Positions 1 through 5,053 of a DNA stretch of 5,234 nt are shown one piece after another. This DNA is from an uncultured bacterium (lineage in GTDB: Bacteria > Patescibacteriota > Minisyncoccia > Phycocordibacterales > UBA2100). The notes below the pieces were generated by a model, which did not search any database, was not told the DNA's origin, and saw only the letters and a program-made list of their open reading frames with translations. Each line of letters starts with the position of its first letter. Within the stretch, counting starts at the first letter, position 1. The position numbers and the translations under genes were made by a program. The DNA is taken from contig CAIRSC010000014.1 in NCBI GenBank assembly GCA_903881205.1, forward strand, positions 1 to 5,234, read 5' to 3'.

Positions 1-101
1 CCGTATTTGGCGGAGAGCATTTCGGCGAGCTGCTCTTCTTCGTGTGCGCGCAATTCATGCAGGCGCTCGTCCTGCTTTTTTTCGTTGAATTGGGTCATCA
101 T
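1..101 (-). CDS. Type IV pilus / type II secretion ATPase (PilB/GspE-like), N-terminal fragment
   Basis: Only the first 33 codons are inside the window; the gene runs off the left edge. The reading begins MMTQFNEKKQDERLHELRAH and continues with EEEQLAEMLSAKYG, a highly charged helical segment followed by an 'LAxxLSxKYG' motif. This resembles the start of the N-terminal (T2SS-E-N / MshEN-like) domain of PilB/GspE ATPases in Parcubacteria-type genomes, which power assembly of type IV pili from the cytoplasmic face of the membrane. The Walker motifs would lie outside the window, so the ATPase activity is not seen. Two adjacent ATG codons (99-101 and 96-98) could start it. An AAGGGG Shine-Dalgarno-like stretch (103-108, read on the minus strand) lies 1 base before the first and 4 before the second, both close. 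It is divergent from tsaE. The family call rests on recognising a short N-terminus. Confidence 0.62.
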   Translation of the reverse strand, partial: MMTQFNEKKQDERLHELRAHEEEQLAEMLSAKY

Positions 102-118
102 GCCCCTTATTGTACACT
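90..118 (+). promoter_or_regulatory. Candidate promoter for tsaE-polA
   Basis: A -35-like TTGGGT (90-95) and a -10-like TACACT (113-118) are separated by exactly 17 bp. The -35 box matches the consensus mainly in TTG; the -10 box matches 4 of 6 positions. It lies partly inside the beginning of the divergent minus-strand gene. Initiation about 7 bases after the -10 box would fall near 125, at or next to the candidate start codons, so the mRNA would have little or no leader. Found by eye only. Confidence 0.35.
109..114 (-). promoter_or_regulatory. Candidate -10 element for the divergent PilB/GspE-like gene
   Basis: Read on the minus strand, 114 to 109 is TACAAT, 5 of 6 matches to the TATAAT -10 consensus, with 7 bases between it and the first ATG (99-101). 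It overlaps by two bases the plus-strand -10 candidate TACACT (113-118), within the palindrome TGTACA (111-116). No good -35 box is visible on this strand. Transcription from here would begin close to the start codon and exclude the AAGGGG at 103-108, so either this box or that Shine-Dalgarno candidate is probably not used. Confidence 0.3.
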
Positions 119-122
119 GGAG
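119..122 (+). promoter_or_regulatory. GGAG ribosome binding site deciding the tsaE start
   Basis: GGAG at 119-122 lies 8 bases before the ATG at 131 but only 2 bases before the ATG at 125. Normal spacing therefore favours 131. A TTG at 110 in the same frame is upstream of this site and is unlikely to be the start. Confidence 0.5.
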
Positions 123-130
123 ATATGCAG

Positions 131-565
131 ATGCGCTCTCACGATCCGGCGGAACTCCAAGAATTGGCTCGCGCGTTCATCGATGCGGTCGCTCCCGCGG
201 ACGCGGCGATAGTCGTGACCCTTTCCGGAGATCTTGGGGCCGGCAAGACGACCTTCGCTCAGGGAGTAGCGCGCGCACTCGGTGTCACCGAGACGGTGTC
301 GAGTCCGACCTTCGTAATCGAAAAAGTGTATGCGCTGAGCGATCAGCAATGGGATCGGTTTATTCATATCGATGCATACCGGCTCAATAGTTCGCATGAG
401 CTCATGGTGTTGGGCTGGAACGAGCTGATTGCCGACTCGAAGAACATCATTGTGCTCGAATGGCCCGAGCGTGTTTCAGACCTCATTCCAAAACATGCGG
501 TACAGATCAGGTTCGACATCAAAAATGAAGAGCGTATCATCACTATAAATGGCCAAGAAAACTGA
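131..565 (+). CDS. tsaE: tRNA threonylcarbamoyladenosine biosynthesis ATPase TsaE
   Basis: TsaE (YjeE) is the small P-loop ATPase that works with TsaD and TsaB in the cytoplasm to make t6A at position 37 of ANN-decoding tRNAs. From the ATG at 131 the protein has 144 aa, normal for the family (about 140-160). Visible are a Walker A motif GDLGAGKTT (residues 33-41), the switch-like SSPTFV (57-62), the Walker B-like HIDAYRL (79-85) and the family signature LEWPERV (109-115), all in the expected order. ATG 125 would add two residues; 131 is chosen because GGAG at 119-122 has normal spacing to it. The 3' end overlaps the start of polA by 17 bp in another frame, which indicates one transcript and probable translational coupling. 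The partner genes tsaB and tsaD are not in the window. The gene is intact and the identification is firm; only the exact start is uncertain. Confidence 0.95.
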   Translation: MRSHDPAELQELARAFIDAVAPADAAIVVTLSGDLGAGKTTFAQGVARALGVTETVSSPTFVIEKVYALSDQQWDRFIHIDAYRLNSSHELMVLGWNELIADSKNIIVLEWPERVSDLIPKHAVQIRFDIKNEERIITINGQEN

Positions 566-2957
566 TAGTAAGACGGAAGAAAAGGAGAAGCCCGCACGGC
601 TTGTCCTCCTCGACTCCCACGCGATCTTGCACCGTGCGTATCATGCGTTGCCCGATTTCACAAAAAGCGACGGCGAGCCCACCGGCGCGCTCTACGGATT
701 GATCCTGATGCTTTTGAAGATCAAAGACACGCTCAAGCCCGACTACATCATCGCCGCTCGGGATCTCCCCGGTGCCACACACCGCCACGAAGTATTCGAG
801 GCATACAAAGCGCACCGTGTGCAGGCCGAGGACGCGCTTATCGCACAATTGCAGAGCGCGCCGAAAGTGTTCGACGCATTCGGCATCCCGTCGTACTCAC
901 TCGCCGGCTACGAGGCCGACGATGTGCTCGGCACGATAGTGAAACAGCTCAGCGGCCGACGCGATATCGAGATCATCATTGCGTCGGGAGACATGGACAC
1001 GCTCCAGCTGGTGAATGATCGCGTGCGCGTGTTCACGATGCGCAAAGGCCTCAACGACACCGTCCTCTACGACCCCGATGCCGTGCGAGAGCGCTACGAA
1101 TTCGGGCCCGAGCATGTGGTGGACTACAAAGCACTGCGCGGGGATCCGTCGGACAATATTCCCGGTGTGAAAGGGATCGGAGAGAAGACGGGGACAGAAC
1201 TCATCAAACTATTCGGCTCGATCGAGTATATATATGAGGCCCTTGCCAAAGGGCCGACCGAACTCGAGAAGCGGGGAGTGAAGCCGCGCGTGATTCAGCT
1301 GCTGCTGGATGGCAAATCCAATGCGCAATTCTCCAAGACGCTCGCGACGATCCACTGCGATGTTCCGATCAAATTCGAACTCCCGAAACGGTATTGGCAT
1401 ATGGAAGAGTATGCGACCACCATTGATGCGCTCCTCGACGATCTTGAGTTCCGCGCACTCAAAGAGCGCTTGCATACCGCACTCCATCCGGGGGCAGCAG
1501 GTGAGGAAGCTGCGCCCAAGGCGATTCAAGAAGTCGATCAGAAGTCACTGGCGGAAACGGCAGTCGCGCTCTGGCTACTACGCAGCGACACCACGACGCC
1601 GTCGCTCGACGACATTTTGCAGTACGCACACACCGAAGATTTTGAACGCGCCCGCGAATTTATTTTCACCAAGCTGCGCGAGACGGGCGAGCTCATGAGT
1701 GTGTACGAGACGATCGAGCGCCCGCTCATTCCGATCATTCACCGTATGAATGTCGATGGGGTGCGCGTCGATGCCGATTATCTCAAAGGATTGTCGCGTG
1801 AATACACCGAAGAGCTCGCGAAGATCGCAGCGCGCATTTACGGATATGCCGGGCATGAATTCAACATCAGTTCTCCCAAGCAGCTCGGGGTCGTGCTTTA
1901 TGATGAGCTGAAGATCACACCGGCCAAACAGAAGAAGACCGCCACCGGAGCACGCACGACGCGTGAGGACGAACTCGCAAAAATGTCGCACCTGCACCCG
2001 ATCATCGACGACGTGCTCGCGTATCGCGAACTGCAGAAATTGCTCGGCACCTATATCGACAAGATCCCCGAGCTCGTCGGTACAGACGGCCGCCTCCATG
2101 CGGAATTCCTCGCCGCGGGGACCACGACCGGGCGCATGGCGAGCAAGGACCCAAATCTGCAGAATATTCCGATCCGTACCGACTATGGACGCCGCATCCG
2201 CAATGCGTTCGCGGCCGAGAAGGGGAATTCCATTCTTGCGATCGACTACTCACAGATAGAGCTGCGCATAGCCGCCGGCCTCTCGGGCGACGAGAAACTC
2301 GTGCAGGTATTCCGCGATGGACGCGACGTGCATACCGAAGTGGCGGCGCAGGTATTCAATGTGCCGCCCGAGCAAGTAGACCGAGAGATGCGTCGGCGCG
2401 CAAAGATCATCAACTTCGGCATTCTCTACGGTATGGGAGCCAACGCGCTTCGCGCGAACCTCGGCGACTCGGTGACGCGCGAAGAAGCGGGCAACTACAT
2501 CGAAGAATATTTCAAGAACTTCTCGGGAGTCGCGCGCTTCGTCGAGAAGACCAAGGCCGATGCAGCACGACAGGGATTCACCGAGACGCTCTTCGGGCGA
2601 CGCAGATATTTCCCGGGCTTTCAGTCGTCGCTTCCGGGGCTCAAGGCGCAGGCGGAGCGCATGGCGGTGAATGCTCCGATCCAAGGTACGCAGGCCGACA
2701 TCATCAAGCTCGCGATGATAGCGGCCGATGCGCTCGTCGAAAAGGAGGGGTGGAGAAGCGATGTGCGCATGCTCATGCAGGTCCATGACGAACTTGTCTT
2801 TGAGGTGACTTCGAAAAAAATAGAGGAGATCGCGGGAGCACTCCGCAGCGCAATGGAGGGGGTTGTGGATACCGAGCGCTTGAGTGGAGTGCCGATTGCC
2901 GCGGAAGCATCTATTGGAGAGAATTGGGGGGAGTTGAAGAGGTTGAGTCGCACATGA
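549..2957 (+). CDS. polA: DNA polymerase I (5' nuclease + polymerase; 3'-5' exonuclease domain almost absent)
   Basis: Family A DNA polymerase, 802 aa, which fills gaps and removes RNA primers during replication and repair. After a Lys/Glu-rich tail (1-16), the 5'-3' nuclease domain covers about 17-308. Its acidic metal-site candidates are D22, D72, E122/D124/D125 (motif YEADD), D148/D150 (GDMD) and D199/D202 (GDPSDN), followed by the helix-hairpin-helix GVKGIGEKT (206-214). The polymerase domain starts near 389 (ERPLIPIIHRMNVDGVRVD). It shows TTTGRMASKDPNLQNIPIR (525-543), motif A DYSQIELR (566-573), motif B R615-K619-F623-Y627-G628, and motif C QVHDE (744-748), so the catalytic D566 and D747 are present. 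Only about 80 residues separate the two domains, and they contain no DxE exonuclease motif, so proofreading should be lost. F623, at the site equivalent to E. coli F762, is the usual ddNTP-discriminating form. ATG 549 is the only plausible start. There is no well-spaced Shine-Dalgarno, so translation is probably coupled to the overlapping tsaE. The stop codon lies within the inverted repeat at 2945-3045. Confidence 0.97.
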   Translation: MAKKTDSKTEEKEKPARLVLLDSHAILHRAYHALPDFTKSDGEPTGALYGLILMLLKIKDTLKPDYIIAARDLPGATHRHEVFEAYKAHRVQAEDALIAQLQSAPKVFDAFGIPSYSLAGYEADDVLGTIVKQLSGRRDIEIIIASGDMDTLQLVNDRVRVFTMRKGLNDTVLYDPDAVRERYEFGPEHVVDYKALRGDPSDNIPGVKGIGEKTGTELIKLFGSIEYIYEALAKGPTELEKRGVKPRVIQLLLDGKSNAQFSKTLATIHCDVPIKFELPKRYWHMEEYATTIDALLDDLEFRALKERLHTALHPGAAGEEAAPKAIQEVDQKSLAETAVALWLLRSDTTTPSLDDILQYAHTEDFERAREFIFTKLRETGELMSVYETIERPLIPIIHRMNVDGVRVDADYLKGLSREYTEELAKIAARIYGYAGHEFNISSPKQLGVVLYDELKITPAKQKKTATGARTTREDELAKMSHLHPIIDDVLAYRELQKLLGTYIDKIPELVGTDGRLHAEFLAAGTTTGRMASKDPNLQNIPIRTDYGRRIRNAFAAEKGNSILAIDYSQIELRIAAGLSGDEKLVQVFRDGRDVHTEVAAQVFNVPPEQVDREMRRRAKIINFGILYGMGANALRANLGDSVTREEAGNYIEEYFKNFSGVARFVEKTKADAARQGFTETLFGRRRYFPGFQSSLPGLKAQAERMAVNAPIQGTQADIIKLAMIAADALVEKEGWRSDVRMLMQVHDELVFEVTSKKIEEIAGALRSAMEGVVDTERLSGVPIAAEASIGENWGELKRLSRT

Positions 2958-3045
2958 GTATTGCCGTCGCTGTCTGCCGCTGCTGCGGCAGCGCTGCCTC
3001 TCGGGCCGTCGCCCTGCGAGACACGGCAATACTCATGTGCGGCTC
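2945..3045. repeat. Long inverted-repeat element with two internal hairpins, covering the polA stop
   Basis: The arms 2949-2967 (CGCACATGAGTATTGCCGT) and 3023-3041 are perfect reverse complements over 19 bp. Allowing a G.T pair (2948/3042), pairing extends to 23 bp (2945-2967 with 3023-3045). The 55 bases between the arms contain two GC-rich hairpins. The first has stems CTGCCGC (2974-2980) and GCGGCAG (2985-2991) with loop TGCT. The second has core stems GGGC (3003-3006) and GCCC (3011-3014) with loop CGTC, extended by CTC (3000-3002) pairing GAG (3018-3020). As RNA this would be a three-way junction. The last codons and the stop of polA lie in the left arm. No T-tract follows the right arm, so it is not a textbook intrinsic terminator. 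No target-site duplication or transposase is seen. It could be a dispersed palindromic element (REP- or MITE-like), a structured 3' UTR or RNA, or a T-less terminator. Confidence 0.85.
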
Positions 3046-3056
3046 CTGGGCGGAGG
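3043..3056 (+). promoter_or_regulatory. Strong but distant Shine-Dalgarno before holA, partly in a small hairpin
   Basis: GGAGGT at 3052-3057 is a near-perfect anti-SD match, but it lies 14 bases before the ATG at 3072, longer than usual. A weaker AGAG (3061-3064) has 7-base spacing and may be the working site. CTCC (3043-3046) can pair with GGAG (3052-3055) around the loop TGGGC, which would hide the strong site. CTC at 3043-3045 also belongs to the outer end of the long inverted repeat, so the two folds compete. Confidence 0.35.
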
Positions 3057-3071
3057 TGGTAGAGTTTTAAT

Positions 3072-3701
3072 ATGCTGTACTTCTTGTCTGGAACTGATAT
3101 CTCTAAGGCACGCGCGAGACTCGCTGCAGTGCTTGAGAGAGTGGCAAAAAAGACCGAAGTCATCCGTGTGACTGATGCGCATACGATGAACGACCTCATT
3201 GCTGCGCTTTCAGGCGGCGGACTCTTCGGCGGGGAGCGAACCGTCGTGCTCGATAATGTACTTTTAAATGTTGAGATGCGCGACCGCGTACTCGGACAGT
3301 TGAAGACGCTGCGCGACAGTGCCGACACCTTCTATATATATGAGGCAGTGCTCGATGCCGCGACCCGCAGGTCGATCGAGAAATATGCCGAAACGACAGA
3401 GAAGTTCGAACTCGTTAAAACTGCCAAAAAAGATAATAGTATTTTCGAGCTCGCCAATGCCCTGCAGCGCGGAAAAAAGAAAGACCTCTGGGTAGGCTAC
3501 CAGCGTGAAATCGCCGCGGGGAAAGCCGCAGAAGCCATACACGGAGCGCTCTTTTGGGGTGCCAAGCAGATGCTCCTGCGCGAGAATTCCACAAAAGCGA
3601 GAGGTTTCGTCGCGACCCTGGCCGAACTCCCTCATGAGGCCCGAAGAAAGGGGGTAGAGCTCGAATATGCACTTGAGCACTTTGTGCTCTCTGTGGCGTG
3701 A
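3072..3701 (+). CDS. holA: Short DNA polymerase III delta subunit-like protein (HolA-like clamp loader subunit)
   Basis: Delta opens the sliding beta clamp and loads it on DNA as part of the clamp-loader complex. This protein has 209 aa against about 330-345 in typical HolA. The order of features fits the family: an N-terminal MLYFLSGTDISKARARL (1-17) like delta's 'Y.GxD.yxxRxxL' start; GLFGGERTVVLDNVL (50-64), like the 'SLFGxxRLVVLxN' segment; a strand followed by a basic helix (86-105); then the domain III-like helical part FELANALQRGKKKDLW (125-140) to AIHGALFWGAKQMLL (155-169); and a shortened collar-like end (about 185-208). Delta normally has no functional Walker A, and none is seen. 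The ATG at 3072 is the first start after an in-frame TAG at 3060. The gene follows polA after the inverted-repeat element, so co-transcription is possible but not certain. The shortness appears natural, since the frame is open and has a normal end. It could instead be a diverged delta-like protein of unknown role. Confidence 0.72.
   Translation: MLYFLSGTDISKARARLAAVLERVAKKTEVIRVTDAHTMNDLIAALSGGGLFGGERTVVLDNVLLNVEMRDRVLGQLKTLRDSADTFYIYEAVLDAATRRSIEKYAETTEKFELVKTAKKDNSIFELANALQRGKKKDLWVGYQREIAAGKAAEAIHGALFWGAKQMLLRENSTKARGFVATLAELPHEARRKGVELEYALEHFVLSVA
3675..3689. other. Small perfect hairpin at the end of holA
   Basis: GAGCAC (3675-3680) and GTGCTC (3684-3689) form a 6-bp perfect stem around TTT. 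It lies in the last codons of holA and covers the candidate -35 box (3682-3687) of the next gene. There is no T-tract after it. It could be a protein-binding palindrome, a weak terminator, or a by-product of coding. Confidence 0.35.
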
Positions 3702-3710
3702 TATTATACT
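3682..3710 (+). promoter_or_regulatory. Candidate promoter for the exported protein gene
   Basis: TTGTGC (3682-3687) and TATACT (3705-3710) are 17 bp apart; the -10 box matches the consensus at 5 of 6 positions. An overlapping alternative is the extended -10 TGATATTAT (TATTAT at 3702-3707, with TG at 3699-3700), which would start transcription at about 3714-3715. In both cases the transcript would begin at or within a few bases of the ATG at 3715, and no Shine-Dalgarno sequence exists between holA and that ATG. This suggests a leaderless mRNA. The TG of the extended -10 is part of the holA stop codon. Confidence 0.5.
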
Positions 3711-3714
3711 TCAC

Positions 3715-5049
3715 ATGAGAACAACGCTGGCAGCAATCGCAGGCATCATATTATTTTCCATAGCTCCTATACCAGCGTACGCAACCAGTGCAGTCCCGGT
3801 GGTTGCTGCCGCTCTCCAGCTCGGTATCATGGGGCTGTCGTCGGCGTCGACGTTAAAAGCGGATGCAATTTGCAAGGCTTCTCAATGTACGATGACGCCG
3901 ACTCCCGGGCGTCCTCTTTGTGCGACATTTGTCTGTCAAGATATTACAAGCGGATATTTGACTGTAGGTTTTTGCGCCACTCCCCTCAGTTGTAAAGGTG
4001 TGTCGACAGGTGCTGCCGGAGGTGCAAGCTCAGGACTTGGGCTCGACAAGGTAGTTGGTATACTCGGTCAGCTTGCGGGTCAGCTTCTCAAGGGTGGTTC
4101 GGGTAGCAGCGCGAGCAGTCCGGCCGCAACGACTCCGACTACGACCGGGTGCCCATCCGGTACCTACATCACCAACGTTGTGTCGAGTGACCCCTGCGCG
4201 GTGTTCGTGCCTGCGGCGATCACGGGCGGGACATCGGCATTGACCAATAACAATGTCACCACCGATCTGCTCAATGCGCTCAATGGCGGCAGTACACCGC
4301 TCGATACCGTCACCGCTACTGCAGGCAGTTCGACGACCAATATTCTCAATCAATACTCTAATGGCGCGACACAGGCGACCATCGTCGCGCAGTCGAGCTC
4401 GACCACGCTCAATCCGGTGGCGGGCAATGTGTTCGCGCAATCGGCCAACCTGCTTCCGGGCGTGAGAGGGGATATCAGTGTTTTGAACAACGGCGCTACG
4501 GTTGTGGTGAATAATCGCGATCAGTCCGGCAACACCGAAGTGGCGGGATTCTACGGCGGCGACTCGACACTCGGCACACAGCCGACCGGCATTATCGCGT
4601 CCTGGTGTCAGGCCCGCCCATGGGCAAAGAATTTCCTTTCGGCAATCATTCCGTCCTCATTCTTCGACGGTCTCTGTACGCTGCGCGGCTACACGGTCGG
4701 CACTCCTGCGCCGGCAACGACTGGACAGACACAGGTATCTATTACGCAGAGTCCTGCACAGCCTGTGAAAACGGTCGCGACATCGACCACGTCCGTGGTC
4801 CCGCTGACCGTCGACATCTGGGCATCGCCCGCAACGGTCTCTCTCGGCGCACGCACCTCGGTATTCTGGACATCCGCGGGAGCTTCAAGCTGCACCGTCA
4901 CATCGCCCGACGGGAGTTTCTCTCAGCACACACTCACCGGCGGCGCATCGACCGTAGCTATCACATCCGCCACAGTATTCACGATCTCCTGTATTGCGGC
5001 AGACGGCTCCCACGCGACCAAGAACGTAACCGTACAGATTGCGATCTAG
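3715..5049 (+). CDS. Exported Ser/Thr/Ala/Gly-rich, Cys-containing protein with C-terminal Ig-like domain; function unknown
   Basis: A 444-aa protein that I do not recognise by name. Residues 1-23 are a typical signal peptide (basic start, hydrophobic core, AYA cleavage site before T24), so it should leave the cytoplasm. A second mildly hydrophobic stretch follows (about 27-43). Residues 53-93 hold six cysteines (53, 58, 69, 74, 87, 93). Then come a Gly/Ser/Thr-rich linker (95-145), two cysteines (146, 161), an Asn/Thr/Ser-rich middle (170-290) and a segment with C298 and C321 rich in Trp/Phe (WCQARPW, SSFFDGLC). A Thr/Ser-rich linker leads to an Ig-like beta domain (about 362-444) with the pattern VFWTS...SSCTV...FTISCIAADG, in which C393 and C426 would pair. 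All twelve cysteines fit disulfides. There is no LPXTG motif and no C-terminal membrane anchor, so it is secreted or held noncovalently. The ATG at 3715 is chosen over the in-frame ATG at 3667, which lies within holA and would put a charged extension before the signal peptide. Confidence 0.85.
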   Translation: MRTTLAAIAGIILFSIAPIPAYATSAVPVVAAALQLGIMGLSSASTLKADAICKASQCTMTPTPGRPLCATFVCQDITSGYLTVGFCATPLSCKGVSTGAAGGASSGLGLDKVVGILGQLAGQLLKGGSGSSASSPAATTPTTTGCPSGTYITNVVSSDPCAVFVPAAITGGTSALTNNNVTTDLLNALNGGSTPLDTVTATAGSSTTNILNQYSNGATQATIVAQSSSTTLNPVAGNVFAQSANLLPGVRGDISVLNNGATVVVNNRDQSGNTEVAGFYGGDSTLGTQPTGIIASWCQARPWAKNFLSAIIPSSFFDGLCTLRGYTVGTPAPATTGQTQVSITQSPAQPVKTVATSTTSVVPLTVDIWASPATVSLGARTSVFWTSAGASSCTVTSPDGSFSQHTLTGGASTVAITSATVFTISCIAADGSHATKNVTVQIAI

Positions 5050-5053
5050 CCGA

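Noticed and set aside
110..130. TTG at 110 as the start of tsaE
   Set aside because: It lies upstream of the GGAG ribosome binding site and inside the candidate -10 region; the added residues are not part of the family N-terminus.
1227..1240. A 14-base stretch (TATATATATGAGGC) repeated at 3333-3346
   Set aside because: Both copies are in frame and encode YIYEA in polA and in holA, in unrelated parts of the proteins. There is no extension of the match and no further copies, so it is most likely coincidence, although both use the rare-looking ATA codon.
1238..1255. Perfect 7-bp hairpin GGCCCTT-GCCA-AAGGGCC inside polA
   Set aside because: It lies within normally conserved coding sequence (EALAKGP), has no T-tract, and there is no sign of a gene boundary or internal start nearby.
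2250..3029. A long open frame on the minus strand (259 codons)
   Set aside because: It is antisense to the polA polymerase domain, whose motifs A, B and C are all intact. The antisense translation is rich in Arg/His/Cys without recognisable motifs and lacks a supported start; it is a shadow frame.
2945..3045. Integron attC recombination site
   Set aside because: Size and imperfect palindromy fit, but the conserved GTTRRRY / RYYYAAC core sites are missing at the ends and no integrase or cassette structure is seen.
2945..3071. Standard Rho-independent terminator for polA
   Set aside because: The long stem is not followed by a U-tract; the only T run (TTTT, 3065-3068) is about 20 bases past the right arm and just before the holA start.
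2621..3328. A 235-codon minus-strand open frame across polA, the inverted repeat and holA
   Set aside because: The product is a Ser/Ala-rich composition typical of a shadow frame, crosses a structured intergenic element and opposes two recognised genes.
3667..3714. ATG at 3667 as the start of the exported protein
   Set aside because: It lies inside holA and would put 16 residues including R, D and W before an otherwise textbook signal peptide that starts at 3715.
4030..4440. Open frames on both strands within the exported protein gene (for example 136 codons, minus)
   Set aside because: They overlap a gene with a clear signal peptide and domain structure. The repetitive Ser/Thr/Ala codons keep other frames open by chance.
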